Made by a program: the position numbers and the translations under genes. A DNA stretch of 64,000 nucleotides. Source: Bradyrhizobium sp. CB2312 (GTDB lineage Bacteria > Pseudomonadota > Alphaproteobacteria > Rhizobiales > Xanthobacteraceae). The notes beneath the pieces are model-generated. The model was not told the origin of the DNA and made no database searches. It saw only the letters and a program-made list of their open reading frames with translations. Shown here piece by piece: positions 40,551 to 49,275 of the stretch. The stretch's first letter is position 1. Each line of letters opens with the position of its first letter. The stretch lies in assembly GCF_029714425.1 (NCBI RefSeq), contig NZ_CP121668.1, positions 3,927,501 through 3,991,500 of the forward strand, in the 5' to 3' direction.

Positions 40551-41087
40551 ATGTTCAGGAATTGGCGGATCGGCTCGGTGAACGGCGCGCTGCTGGCGGC
40601 CTATTTCATTCCGGCCTGGGCCCTCGTCGCCTTCAACATCATGATCGCGCCGGTGCACGGCCTTTACGAGCGGCCGAGTGTCGCGGTCGCCCTGTTCCTC
40701 AGCGACCATCTCCAGATGGCGGGAATGGAAACGGTGCGCGCGGCTTGGCTGCTGGCGCTCGGCCGGGCGACCGTGGTGGCGTTCTTCGCGATCTATCTCG
40801 TGTTGCTGTGCATTCCGCGCACCCGCAAGAGCGGCAGCAGCGACGAGGCGCTCGGGATCGCGCTGGCGATCGGCAGCCTGATCTCGTTCGCCAGCATGGT
40901 GATGGCCTCCAAGGTCGGCGAGATGGCCGCGCTGCGGCTGCACGCCACCGAGCTCCTGCTCCTGCTCGGTGCCGCCATCGTGGTGGTGATCGAGAAGCCG
41001 GCGGCAGCGCCCAAGATGGTTCAGAAGGCCGTCGAGGCGCCTGCGCCGCTAGCTCTTGAGCAGGCCGAGCTCCTGCACAATCGCTGA
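40551..41087 (+). CDS. Hypothetical four-helix membrane protein
   Basis: The 178-residue protein has four hydrophobic helices (about 10-32, 62-88, 98-118 and 128-148) with short loops and an Ala/Pro-rich cytoplasmic tail. I do not recognise the family. The ATG at 40551 (MFRNWRIGSVNGALLAAYF) begins just ahead of the first helix. The 3' end overlaps pcaC tail-to-tail by 39 bp. There are no functional clues from the neighbours. Confidence 0.65.
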   Translation: MFRNWRIGSVNGALLAAYFIPAWALVAFNIMIAPVHGLYERPSVAVALFLSDHLQMAGMETVRAAWLLALGRATVVAFFAIYLVLLCIPRTRKSGSSDEALGIALAIGSLISFASMVMASKVGEMAALRLHATELLLLLGAAIVVVIEKPAAAPKMVQKAVEAPAPLALEQAELLHNR

Positions 41088-41441
41088 GGCTTCCTTGACG
41101 GCGTGGTTCGCCGCCGGCACGCCGCAATAGATTGCCTGCTGCAACAGGATTTCCTTGATGTCGTCGGGCGTGAAGCCGCCCTCGGCGAGCGCCGCCCGCA
41201 CATGCAGGCGGAACTCGTCCCATTGCCCGAGCGCGACCATGGTGCCGATCACGAGCACGCGCCGCGTGCGCTCGTCGAAATGCGGCCGCGTCCAGATCTC
41301 GCCCCAGGCGTAGCGCGTGATCAGGTCCTGGAAGTCGGTGTTGAAGGCGTTGCGGTTCGCGACCGACTTGTCGACCCAGGCATTGCCCAGCACCTTGCGG
41401 CGCACATTCATGCCGGCATCGCGGCGCTTCTGGTCGTCCAT
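41049..41441 (-). CDS. pcaC: 4-carboxymuconolactone decarboxylase
   Basis: The 130-residue AhpD-fold enzyme converts 4-carboxymuconolactone to beta-ketoadipate enol-lactone in protocatechuate catabolism. Characteristic segments are RRKVLGNAWVDKSVAN, NTDFQDLITRYAWGEIWTRP, RTRRVLVIGTMVALGQWDEFRLHV and the EILLQQAIYCGVPAANHA motif. The start at 41441 (MDDQKRRDAGMNVRRKVLG) matches family N-termini. It is the third gene of pcaB-pcaD-pcaC, separated from pcaD by a palindromic repeat at 41457-41541. Confidence 0.94.
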   Translation of the reverse strand: MDDQKRRDAGMNVRRKVLGNAWVDKSVANRNAFNTDFQDLITRYAWGEIWTRPHFDERTRRVLVIGTMVALGQWDEFRLHVRAALAEGGFTPDDIKEILLQQAIYCGVPAANHAVKEASAIVQELGLLKS

Positions 41442-41456
41442 TCTATCCTCCTCTCC

Positions 41457-41541
41457 GTCATTGCGAGCGTAGCGAAGCAATCCAGAAATGCGTCAGCAGA
41501 GGCAGTCTGGATTGCTTCGTCGCTACGCTCCTCGCAATGAC
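41457..41541. repeat. GTCATTGCGAG-type palindromic repeat
   Basis: GTCATTGCGAGCGTAGCGAA and the inverted end CTTCGTCGCTACGCTCCTCG...AATGAC form long imperfect arms around a central CAGAAATGCGTC...CTGGATT. It lies between pcaD and pcaC and could form a hairpin in the operon mRNA. Confidence 0.85.
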
Positions 41542-41549
41542 GGTTGTTG

Positions 41550-42332
41550 CTATCGCTGCGTCAAGAAGCCCACCACTGCGTCGGTGAACGCGTGCGGCTG
41601 CTCGACGTTGGAAATGTGGGCGGCGTCGATGATGGTCATGCTGGCGCCGGGAATGCTGGAGCGGATCAATTCGCCCGCCGAGATCGGCGTCGCCATGTCG
41701 TGGCGGCCGGCGATCACCAGTGTCGGGCTCTTGATCTTCGGCAGCAGCGCGCGCTGGTCGAGCGTCGACAGCGCCTCGCAGCAGGCGAGATAGCCTTCGA
41801 CGGGGGAGGCGAGCAGCATCGATTTCATCTTAGCGGCGATCTCGGGCTCGCGTTCGCGGAAATCAGCCGTGAGCCAGCCCGCCAGCACGGCATCGGCGAC
41901 CGCCGCGATGCCGCCCTTCTTCACGGCGTCGATGCGCTCCAGCCATTTGGTCGGCTGGGCATAGTAGCAGGAGGTGTTGGCGAGAATCAGCTTGCCGAAG
42001 CGCTCCGGCGCATTGGCGCCCAGCCATTGCCCGACCATGCCGCCCATCGACAGGCCGCACCAATGCACCTTCTCGATGTTAAGGTCGTCGAGGATCGCGA
42101 GCACGTCGCGGCCGAACCGCTCCATCGTGTAGGGGCCCGGCGGAACGTTGGACCTGCCGTGGCCGCGGCGGTCGTAGCGGATGACGCGGAACACCTGCGT
42201 CAGCGCCTTCATCTGCGGCTCCCACATCTGCAGCGTGCAGCCGAGCGAATTGGAGAGCATCAGGGTCGGCCCGCCGTCGCGGCCCTCGACGGAGACGTTG
42301 ATCAGGCAACCGTCGGCATCGATCATGGGCAT
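41550..42332 (-). CDS. pcaD: 3-oxoadipate enol-lactonase
   Basis: The 260-residue alpha/beta-hydrolase opens beta-ketoadipate enol-lactone to beta-ketoadipate. The catalytic triad is visible: S95 in GLSMGG, Asp in AGRHDMATP and His in DAAHISNVEQP. DRRGHGRSNVPPGPYTMERFGRDVLAILDDL is typical of PcaD. The start at 42332 (MPMIDADGCLINV) avoids reading into the repeat at 42345-42429. It sits between pcaB and pcaC. Confidence 0.94.
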   Translation of the reverse strand: MPMIDADGCLINVSVEGRDGGPTLMLSNSLGCTLQMWEPQMKALTQVFRVIRYDRRGHGRSNVPPGPYTMERFGRDVLAILDDLNIEKVHWCGLSMGGMVGQWLGANAPERFGKLILANTSCYYAQPTKWLERIDAVKKGGIAAVADAVLAGWLTADFREREPEIAAKMKSMLLASPVEGYLACCEALSTLDQRALLPKIKSPTLVIAGRHDMATPISAGELIRSSIPGASMTIIDAAHISNVEQPHAFTDAVVGFLTQR

Positions 42333-42344
42333 TGCATGTTCCTT

Positions 42345-42429
42345 GTCATGCGCGGGCTTGGCCCGCGCATCCATCCAGAAAGTGAATCTATCCTAGATGA
42401 TGGATTGCCGGGTCAAGCCCGGCAATGAC
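42345..42429. repeat. GTCATGCGCGGG-type palindromic repeat
   Basis: GTCATGCGCGGGCTTGGCCC...CATCCATC and the inverted TGATGGATTGCCGGGTCAAG...GGCAATGAC arms enclose a short centre (AGAAAGTGAATCTATCCTAG). It fills the pcaB-pcaD gap. The similar copy at 63213-63296 shares the CGGGCTTG/CAAGCCCG core. Confidence 0.85.
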
Positions 42430-42430
42430 A

Positions 42431-43786
42431 TCAGGAGAGATCCAACGAAGCGAGCAGGCGGTCGATCAAGGCCTGCGATGCGCCTTGATAGGCCATCGGC
42501 TCGAACAATGCCGCAATTTTTTCCGGTGAAAGATGCGTGGTGACCTGCGAATCGGCCGACAGCACCTCGCGCAGATGCTTCTTCTCGGCAACCGCGCGCT
42601 TGCTCGCGGCCTCGATCAGATGATGTGCATCGCTCTTGCCGATCTTGTCGGCGAGCGCGAAGGTGACGGCCTCGGCCATGATCAGCCCATGGGTCGCATC
42701 GAGATTGCTGCGCATGCGCGCGGCATCGACGTCGAGGCCTTCGGCGATGTCGACGATGGCGGCGAGCGCGCCGGAGGCGACCAGCATCAATTGCGGCAGT
42801 GTCGGCCATTCCGCGTGCCAGGGGCCGGCGCTGCGCTCGTGGTCCTGCACCTGGGCTGCAAAAATCGTTGCGGCGAGCTGCGGGGCCATGGTGGCAGCGC
42901 CGAGCGCGCTTGCGGCTGCGACCGGATTGCGCTTGTGCGGCATGGTCGAGGAGCCGCCGCGGCCTTCGCCGGCGGGCTCGAACGCTTCGCCGACATCGGT
43001 CTGCATCAGCAGCGAGACGTCGCGGGCGATCTTGCCGCAGCTGCCGGCGAGAATCGCAAAGCATGAAGCCGCCTCGGCGATCCGGTCGCGATGGGTGTGC
43101 CAGGGCGCTTCCGGCAGCGGCAGGCTCAATTCCTGCGCCAATCGTTCCGCAACGACGAGCCCCTTGTCGCCGAGCGCGGCGAGCGTGCCGGCGGCACCAC
43201 CGAATTGCAGCGCGAGGCCCTCGCGGCGGAGCCGCCGCAGCCGGCAGCGTGCGCGGGCAAGGCTCGACGCGTATTCCGCGGCCTTCAGTCCGAACGGCAT
43301 CGGCAGCGCGTGCTGCAGCCAGGTCCGCGCCACCATCGCGGTGTTGCGGTGCTTGCGCGCCAGTGCGGCAAAGCCCTTGATGGCACGGCTGAGGTCGGCG
43401 TCCAGCGCGTCGATGCCAGCGCGCAAGCCGAGCATGGTCGCGGTGTCGATGACGTCCTGGCTGGTCGCGCCCCAATGGACGTAGCGGGCGGCCTCCGCAT
43501 CGACCTTGCCGACATTGGCGGTCAGCGCCTTGACCAGGGGGATCGCGAGATTGCCCGACCGCGTCGCAGCCTCGGCCAGCGCGGCCATGTCGAAGGTGTC
43601 AGCCTTGCACGCCACCTCGATCGGTCCCGCCGCAGATGCGGGAATCACGCCCGTCGCGGCCTCGGCGCGTGCCAGGGCTGCCTCGAAATCGAGCATGTAC
43701 TGGAGGGTCGACCGGTCGTCGCAGATCGCGCGCATGGCCGGGCTCGACAGCATCGGCGCGAGCAGGGGGGAGAGGGATGTGCTCAT
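42431..43786 (-). CDS. pcaB: 3-carboxy-cis,cis-muconate cycloisomerase
   Basis: The 451-residue fumarase/aspartase-superfamily enzyme lactonises 3-carboxymuconate to 4-carboxymuconolactone. The superfamily signature GSSTMPHKRNPVAA is intact, as are VHWGATSQDVIDTATML and MVARTWLQHALPMPFGLK. It begins the pcaBDC set. The upstream protocatechuate dioxygenase (pcaHG) and regulator pcaQ are not in this window. It is divergent from coxG with 170 bp between the starts. Confidence 0.95.
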   Translation of the reverse strand: MSTSLSPLLAPMLSSPAMRAICDDRSTLQYMLDFEAALARAEAATGVIPASAAGPIEVACKADTFDMAALAEAATRSGNLAIPLVKALTANVGKVDAEAARYVHWGATSQDVIDTATMLGLRAGIDALDADLSRAIKGFAALARKHRNTAMVARTWLQHALPMPFGLKAAEYASSLARARCRLRRLRREGLALQFGGAAGTLAALGDKGLVVAERLAQELSLPLPEAPWHTHRDRIAEAASCFAILAGSCGKIARDVSLLMQTDVGEAFEPAGEGRGGSSTMPHKRNPVAAASALGAATMAPQLAATIFAAQVQDHERSAGPWHAEWPTLPQLMLVASGALAAIVDIAEGLDVDAARMRSNLDATHGLIMAEAVTFALADKIGKSDAHHLIEAASKRAVAEKKHLREVLSADSQVTTHLSPEKIAALFEPMAYQGASQALIDRLLASLDLS

Positions 43787-43956
43787 ATTATGCGGGACCT
43801 AACCACCATGGGTCGCCTGTGCCAATCCCAAACCATCGGCGCAAGCTTTTTGCAGTTGCGAATATGCATTGCACGTGACCGGGCGCCGCCCTTTCCTTTG
43901 CCGCCTCCGTGCGTTACTTGAGCAGCACCAGAGTGACAAGATCCGGGAGGCGCCCC

Positions 43957-44403
43957 ATGGCCATGACGATGAACGGCGAAGTCCAGCTTGCGGCGCCGCG
44001 CGAGGCGGTCTGGGAGAAGCTCAACGATCCCGAGGTGCTCAAGGCCTGCATCCCCGGCTGCGAGGAGCTGGAGAAGACCGAGGACGGCGGCTTCCGTGCA
44101 ACGGCAAAGATGAAGGTCGGGCCGGTGTCGGCGCGCTTCAAGGGCAAGGTCATGCTGAGCGATCTCGACCCGCCGAACGGCTACAAGATCTCAGGTGAAG
44201 GCGAGGGCGGCGTGGCCGGATTCGCCAAGGGCGGCGCCGCGGTCAAGCTCGCTGAGAAGGACGGCGGCACGCTGCTCTCCTACGATGTCGAGGCGCAGAT
44301 CGGCGGCAAGTTGGCGCAGCTCGGCCAGCGCCTGATCAACGGCACCGCCAAGAAACTGGCCGACGAGTTTTTCGCGAATTTCGCCAAGGCGGTACAGGGC
44401 TGA
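43957..44403 (+). CDS. coxG: CoxG-family SRPBCC protein (CO dehydrogenase subunit G)
   Basis: The 148-residue protein is a START/SRPBCC-fold CoxG: MNGEVQLAAPREAVWEKLNDPEVLKACIPGCEELEK, then KMKVGPVSARFKGKVML and GGKLAQLGQRLINGTAKKLADEFF. CoxG proteins help recruit or anchor CO dehydrogenase-type molybdenum hydroxylases to the membrane or quinone pool. The ATG at 43957 has a GGGAGGCG ribosome-binding site. It leads the cox-type cluster, 134 bp before coxS. Confidence 0.92.
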   Translation: MAMTMNGEVQLAAPREAVWEKLNDPEVLKACIPGCEELEKTEDGGFRATAKMKVGPVSARFKGKVMLSDLDPPNGYKISGEGEGGVAGFAKGGAAVKLAEKDGGTLLSYDVEAQIGGKLAQLGQRLINGTAKKLADEFFANFAKAVQG

Positions 44404-44537
44404 AACCTATCGCCTTTCGGCATGGCGGCTTGCGTCCGGGGTGATGTTGCCCCAGGGGACAATGGCCCATATGATGGGTTGGAATAATTATAAGAAGGCT
44501 TCGACGGGACCCGTCGGGGCGCTGATAGAGAGTGCTT

Positions 44538-45023
44538 ATGGCAAAAATCTCCCTCATCGTGAACGGCAATCCTGTGACGGCCAATGTCGATCCCCGCACG
44601 CTTCTGGTGCAGTTCCTGCGCGAGAATCTGCGCCTGACCGGCACCCATGTCGGCTGCGACACCTCACAGTGCGGCGCCTGCGTCGTGCATCTCGACGGCA
44701 AGGCCGTGAAGTCCTGCACCACGCTTGCCGTGATGGCCGACGGCCATGAGGTCAAGACGATCGAGGGGCTGGCTGCCGACGGCGCGCCGCTGCATCCGAT
44801 GCAGGAGGCCTTCCGCGAGCACCATGGCCTGCAGTGCGGCTTCTGCACGCCGGGCATGATCATGACCGCGATCGACATCGTCCATCGCAAGGGCCACGAG
44901 CTCGACGACCATACGATCCGCGAGGAGCTGGAAGGCAATCTCTGCCGCTGCACCGGCTACCAGAACATCGTCGCCTCGATCTCCGCCGGCGCCAAGGCGA
45001 TGGCGAAATCCGATCTCGCCTAA
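44538..45023 (+). CDS. coxS: Molybdenum hydroxylase small [2Fe-2S] subunit
   Basis: The 161-residue iron-sulfur subunit has the plant-type [2Fe-2S] motif [15 protein letters not shown]...C in the N-terminal half and the second cluster CGFCTPG...CRCTGY in the C-terminal helical half. It belongs to CO dehydrogenase/xanthine dehydrogenase-type enzymes and passes electrons from the molybdenum site to FAD. I prefer the ATG at 44538 ([10 protein letters not shown]) over GTG 44532. The next gene is the FAD subunit. The large molybdenum subunit that should accompany it is missing from this cluster. Confidence 0.94.
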   Translation: MAKISLIVNGNPVTANVDPRTLLVQFLRENLRLTGTHVGCDTSQCGACVVHLDGKAVKSCTTLAVMADGHEVKTIEGLAADGAPLHPMQEAFREHHGLQCGFCTPGMIMTAIDIVHRKGHELDDHTIREELEGNLCRCTGYQNIVASISAGAKAMAKSDLA

Positions 45024-45052
45024 CCCGCGCATCCCGCGATCAGGACATTCAG

Positions 45053-45859
45053 ATGTACGAATTCAAATATCACCGCCCCGGGACCGTGCGGCAGGCCGCC
45101 AACCTCCTGGTGAAGAACGAAGACGCCAAGGTGATCGCCGGCGGCCACACGCTGATTCCCGTCATGAAGCAGCGTCTCGCCAGCCCCCCGCATCTGGTCG
45201 ACCTCTCCCATATCGAGGGGCTCGACACGATCGAGATGAAGGGCCGCTCGCTGGTGATCGGCGCCACCGCCAAGCACGCGGAGGTCGCGACCTCCGCCAT
45301 CGTCGGTGAAGCCATCCCGGCGCTGGCGGATCTCGCCGGCCAGATCGGCGATCCCGCCGTGCGCCACCGGGGCACGATCGGCGGCTCGCTCGCCAATAAC
45401 GATCCGACCGCCGACTATCCCGCCGCGGTGCTTGCGCTCGGGGCGACCATCGTCACCAACAAGCGCCGCCTCAAGGCCGAGGAGTATTTCCAGGGCCTGT
45501 TCTCGACCGCCCTGGAAGCGGACGAGATCATCACCAAGGTGATGTTCCCGCTGCCGAAGAAGGCGGCCTACGTCAAATTCCGCAACCAGGCCTCGCGCTA
45601 TGCGCTGGTCGGCGTGTTCGTGGCCCGGCGTCCGTCGGACGTGCGGGTCGCCGTCACCGGCGCCGGCTCCGAAGGTGTGTTCCGCGTCACCGCGTTCGAG
45701 GAAGCCCTGAAGAAGCGCTTCGCGTCGAAGGCGATCGAAGGCATCGAGGTGCCGGCGGACGGCCTCAACAGCGACATCCACGGCAGCGCCGAATATCGCG
45801 CGCATCTCATCGGGGTGCTGACGCGGCGTGCCCTCGACGCCGCCAACGCCAAGGCTTGA
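45053..45859 (+). CDS. coxM: Molybdenum hydroxylase FAD-binding medium subunit
   Basis: The 268-residue flavoprotein subunit has the two FAD motifs of CoxM/CutM: AGGHTLIPVMKQRL near 31 and TIGGSLANNDPTADYPAA near 108. The CO_deh_flav_C domain follows (about 165-265). It accepts electrons from CoxS. It starts 29 bp after coxS, which leaves no room for a large subunit between them, although form II clusters usually read S-L-M. The start at 45053 (MYEFKYHRPGTV) is standard for the family. Confidence 0.94.
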   Translation: MYEFKYHRPGTVRQAANLLVKNEDAKVIAGGHTLIPVMKQRLASPPHLVDLSHIEGLDTIEMKGRSLVIGATAKHAEVATSAIVGEAIPALADLAGQIGDPAVRHRGTIGGSLANNDPTADYPAAVLALGATIVTNKRRLKAEEYFQGLFSTALEADEIITKVMFPLPKKAAYVKFRNQASRYALVGVFVARRPSDVRVAVTGAGSEGVFRVTAFEEALKKRFASKAIEGIEVPADGLNSDIHGSAEYRAHLIGVLTRRALDAANAKA

Positions 45860-45920
45860 GTGAACCTCACGCCTCGGCCAAACTTGTCCCTGGTAGGGGC
45901 GTAGCGAGACTGGCTTTTTC

Positions 45921-46844
45921 ATGAATTCAGCGGCCAATTCTTCCGGTGCTTTGCCGGCATCGGTCGATGCGATGCTCGAACTCTTGACGTCGCGCGGCTA
46001 TCTCGCCGAGCGGTCGCTGGCGACGGTGACCTATCTGTCGCTGCGCATGGGCCGGCCGCTGTTCCTGGAAGGCGAGGCCGGCGTCGGCAAGACCGAGATC
46101 GCAAAGGTGCTCTCGGCGGCGCTGGGGCGGAAGCTGATCCGTCTGCAATGCTATGAGGGCCTCGACGTTTCCTCCGCGGTCTATGAGTGGAACAGCGCCG
46201 CGCAGATGATCGCGATCCGGATGGCGGAAGCCGCCGGCGATACCGATCGCGATCAGCTCTCGAGCGACATCTTCGCCGATCGCTACATGATCAAGCGGCC
46301 GCTGCTCCAGGCGCTGGAGCCTGATGTGGCCGGCCCGCCGGTGCTCTTGATCGACGAGCTCGACCGCGCCGACGAGGCGTTCGAGGCGTACCTGCTCGAA
46401 ATCCTCAGCGACTTCCAGGTGACCATCCCCGAATTCGGCACCGTGAAGGCGCCGCATCCGCCGATCGTCATCATCACCTCCAACCGTACCCGCGAGATCC
46501 ACGACGCGCTGAAGCGGCGCTGCCTCTATCACTGGGTCGATTATCCCGCCGCCGAGCGCGAGCTCGCCATCGTCAAGACGCGCGTGCCCGGCATCTCGGC
46601 AAAACTCTCGCAGCAAGTCGTGCGCTTCGTGCAGGCCCTGCGCAACCAGGATTTCTACAAGTCGCCTGGTGTCGCCGAGACCATCGACTGGGCCACCGCT
46701 TTGTCGGAGCTCGATGCCCGCTCGCTGACCCCGCAGGTGGTCGGCGACACGCTGGGCGCGCTGCTCAAGTACCAGGACGACATCACCCGGATGCAGGGCG
46801 ATGCCTTGCAGAAGGTGCTGAAGGACGCGACGAGCGAGAATTGA
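45921..46844 (+). CDS. coxD: MoxR-type AAA+ ATPase (CoxD)
   Basis: The 307-residue ATPase has Walker A GEAGVGKTE, Walker B VLLIDELDRAD, sensor-1 VIITSNRTRE, and arginine-finger region ALKRRCLYHWVDYP. In CO dehydrogenase systems CoxD works with CoxE to mature the copper/sulfur ligand at the molybdenum site. It follows coxM by 61 bp. A large palindromic repeat separates it from coxE. Confidence 0.93.
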   Translation: MNSAANSSGALPASVDAMLELLTSRGYLAERSLATVTYLSLRMGRPLFLEGEAGVGKTEIAKVLSAALGRKLIRLQCYEGLDVSSAVYEWNSAAQMIAIRMAEAAGDTDRDQLSSDIFADRYMIKRPLLQALEPDVAGPPVLLIDELDRADEAFEAYLLEILSDFQVTIPEFGTVKAPHPPIVIITSNRTREIHDALKRRCLYHWVDYPAAERELAIVKTRVPGISAKLSQQVVRFVQALRNQDFYKSPGVAETIDWATALSELDARSLTPQVVGDTLGALLKYQDDITRMQGDALQKVLKDATSEN

Positions 46845-46851
46845 CGTGCTC

Positions 46852-47014
46852 GTCATTCCGGGGCGCGTCCGAACTCGGGTTTACCCGAGTTCGGAATCTC
46901 AGATGTCCAAGTCGGCAACAGCCGACTTGGATGGCGAACCCGGAATCCATCGGGCCGCGGAGTTGGTGGATGAATGGATTCCGGGCTCGCGACTTCGTCG
47001 CGCCCCGGAATGAC
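46852..47014. repeat. Compound GTCATTCCGGGG palindromic repeat
   Basis: This 163-bp unit holds nested palindromes: outer GTCATTCCGGGGCGCG / CGCGCCCCGGAATGAC, an inner ACTCGGGTTTACCCGAGT hairpin, and a CCAAGTCGGCAACAGCCGAC palindrome. It sits inside the coxD-coxE gap of an otherwise compact operon and could act as an mRNA processing or stability element. Confidence 0.85.
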
Positions 47015-47034
47015 GAGGGGATGGATACGAAACC

Positions 47035-48237
47035 ATGGCCATCAACCACCTTGCGCCCGAGCAAACCGAGCAGTTCGCCGACAACATCGTCGGCTTCGCC
47101 CGCGCGCTGCGCTCTGCCGGCATGCCGGTGGGCCCAGGGGCCGTCATCGATGCGATGAGCGCGCTGCAGGTGATCGACATCGGCAACCGGTCCGACGTCT
47201 TCACCACGCTGGAGGCGATCTTCGTCAAGCGCCACGAGCATGCGCAGATCTTCAGGCAGGCCTTCAACCTGTTCTTCCGCGCCTCGGAAGAGTGGAAGCA
47301 CATGCTGGATTCGGTGCCGCTGCCGGAGCAGGCCAAGAAGAAGCCGCAGGCCGGCGCCCGCCGCGTGCAGGAGGCGATGTCGCAGCCGCGCATGACCGAG
47401 ACGCCGCAGCACCAGGAGCAGGACCTGCGCCTGTCGGTCTCCGACAAGGAGATCCTTCAGAAGAAGGATTTTGCGCAAATGAGCGCGGCGGAGATCAGCG
47501 AGGCGCTGCGCGCGATCGCGCGGATGCACCTGCCGCAGGCCGAGCTCCTGACGCGCCGGCACCAGCGCGATCCGCGCGGGCTGCGTCTCGACCTGCGCCG
47601 CACGCTGCGCGCGTCCTTACGCACCGGCGGCGACATCATCGACATCCATCGCTTGGGGCGGATCGAGAAGCCGGCGCCGATCGTCGCGCTGCTCGATATC
47701 TCGGGCTCGATGAGCGAGTACACCCGCCTGTTCCTGCACTTCCTCCACGCCATCACCGACGCGCGCAAGCGCGTCTCGGTGTTTCTGTTCGGCACCCGTC
47801 TCACCAACGTCACACGGGCGCTGCGCCAGCGCGACCCCGACGAGGCGCTGGCGAGCTGCTCGGCTTCGGTCGAGGACTGGGCCGGCGGCACGCGGATTTC
47901 GGCCTCGCTGCACAACTTCAACAAATTGTGGGCGCGGCGCGTGCTGAGCCAGGGCGCCATCGTGCTCCTGATCTCCGACGGGCTGGAGCGGGAGGCCGAT
48001 TCCAGGCTGGCCTTCGAGATGGACCGGCTGCACCGGTCCTGCCGCCGGTTGATCTGGCTCAACCCGCTGTTGCGCTTCGGCGGCTTCGAAGCCAAGGCCC
48101 AGGGCATCAAAATGATGCTCCCGCACGTTGACGAATTCCGCCCGGTACATAATTTGAGTTCGATCCAGGAGCTGATCACGACGCTCTCCCAGCCGCTGCC
48201 GCCGCATCACCGCAGCCTGATCCGCTCCGCAGCTTGA
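47035..48237 (+). CDS. coxE: VWA-domain protein CoxE
   Basis: The 400-residue protein has an N-terminal helical region (about 1-170). A CoxE-type von Willebrand A domain follows (about 195-380) with a MIDAS motif DISGSMSEY and LISDGLER. It partners the MoxR ATPase CoxD in insertion or remodelling of the metal cofactor. It lies 190 bp after coxD, with a repeat between, and 10 bp before the first XdhC gene. The ATG at 47035 directly follows the repeat. Confidence 0.93.
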   Translation: MAINHLAPEQTEQFADNIVGFARALRSAGMPVGPGAVIDAMSALQVIDIGNRSDVFTTLEAIFVKRHEHAQIFRQAFNLFFRASEEWKHMLDSVPLPEQAKKKPQAGARRVQEAMSQPRMTETPQHQEQDLRLSVSDKEILQKKDFAQMSAAEISEALRAIARMHLPQAELLTRRHQRDPRGLRLDLRRTLRASLRTGGDIIDIHRLGRIEKPAPIVALLDISGSMSEYTRLFLHFLHAITDARKRVSVFLFGTRLTNVTRALRQRDPDEALASCSASVEDWAGGTRISASLHNFNKLWARRVLSQGAIVLLISDGLEREADSRLAFEMDRLHRSCRRLIWLNPLLRFGGFEAKAQGIKMMLPHVDEFRPVHNLSSIQELITTLSQPLPPHHRSLIRSAA

Positions 48238-48247
48238 GAGGCAACCC

Positions 48248-48571
48248 ATGCTCGATCGCGACGAGGATATTCTGAAGGCGGCGGAGGACTGGCAGAAGGC
48301 CGGCCGTGGCGTCGCGCTGGCGACGGTCGTCGAGACCTGGGGCTCGGCCCCGCGCCCGGCAGGCTCGAGCCTCGTCATCAACGATGAGGGCACGTTCTTA
48401 GGCTCCGTCTCCGGCGGCTGCGTCGAGGGCGCCGTGGTCACCGAGGCCATGGACGTGATCGAGAGCGGCAAGCCCAAGATGCTGGAGTTCGGCGTCGCCG
48501 ACGAGACCGCCTGGAACGTCGGTCTGTCCTGCGGCGGCACCATCCGCGTCTTCGTCGAGAAGGTCGGCTAG
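48248..48571 (+). CDS. XdhC/CoxI N-terminal domain protein
   Basis: The 107-residue protein contains only the XdhC_CoxI domain: TVVETWGSAPRPAGSSLVINDEGTFLGSVSGGCVEGAV and the conserved GLSCGGTI. XdhC-type proteins bind the sulfurated molybdenum cofactor and insert it into hydroxylases. The Rossmann half that is fused in typical XdhC is encoded separately by the next gene (2 bp away). It is part of the cox accessory set. Confidence 0.9.
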   Translation: MLDRDEDILKAAEDWQKAGRGVALATVVETWGSAPRPAGSSLVINDEGTFLGSVSGGCVEGAVVTEAMDVIESGKPKMLEFGVADETAWNVGLSCGGTIRVFVEKVG

Positions 48572-48573
48572 CC

Positions 48574-49275
48574 GTGAAGCTCGCGATCCTGCACGAACTC
48601 AACGCCGAACGCGCCGCGCGCCGGCCGGCGATTCTGGTGACGGACACCGAGAGCGGCGAGCAGCGCCTGGTCAAGGCCGCAGACTTCGCCAAGGACCCGC
48701 TGCGGGCTGAATTGGAAAAGCAGCTTCGCATGGGCAAGAGCGCCAATGTCGAGGCCGGCGGCAAGAAGCTCTTCCTCAACGTCTACGCGCCGACCGCAAA
48801 GCTCGTCATCATCGGCGCGGTCCATATCAGCCAGGCCCTGGCGCCGCTGGCGCGCTCGCTCGGCTATGACGTCACCGTCGTCGATCCGCGCACGGCCTTT
48901 GCCAGCCCGGAGCGCTTTCCCGACATTCCGCTCGTTGCCGAATGGCCCGACACGGCGCTGCCGCCGCTCAATGTCGATGCCTATACGGCGTTCGTCGCGG
49001 TGACGCACGATCCCAAGATCGACGATCCCGCGCTGCTGCACGCCTTCGAGCGCAACTGCTTCTATATCGGCGCGCTCGGCTCGCGGAAGACGCATGCCAA
49101 GCGCGGCGACCGGCTGCGGGCGCAGGGCGCCAAGGAAAGCGACATCGCGCGCATCCACGCGCCCATTGGCCTTGCGATCGGCGCGGTCTCGCCGTCCGAG
49201 ATCGCGGTCGCCATCATGGCCGAGATCACGGCAGTGCTGCGTCTGCCACCAAAAGAAAAAGAAGAAGCGGCATGA
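48574..49275 (+). CDS. XdhC C-terminal Rossmann-domain protein
   Basis: The 233-residue protein comprises the XdhC Rossmann-like domain (KLVIIGAVHISQALAPLARSLGYDVTVVDPRTAFA). The later conserved block is CFYIGALGSRKTHAKRGDRL...IHAPIGLAIGAVSPSEIAVAIMAEI. A short N-terminal extension (about 1-55) resembles part of the CoxI region. The start is GTG at 48574. Together with the preceding gene it forms a split XdhC. Its stop overlaps the ATG of the next gene (ATGA). Confidence 0.9.
   Translation: MKLAILHELNAERAARRPAILVTDTESGEQRLVKAADFAKDPLRAELEKQLRMGKSANVEAGGKKLFLNVYAPTAKLVIIGAVHISQALAPLARSLGYDVTVVDPRTAFASPERFPDIPLVAEWPDTALPPLNVDAYTAFVAVTHDPKIDDPALLHAFERNCFYIGALGSRKTHAKRGDRLRAQGAKESDIARIHAPIGLAIGAVSPSEIAVAIMAEITAVLRLPPKEKEEAA

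Noticed and set aside
41457..41541. CRISPR array or tandem repeat
   Set aside because: The repeated units in the window are single palindromes at scattered sites, with no regular spacing or spacers. No cas genes are present.
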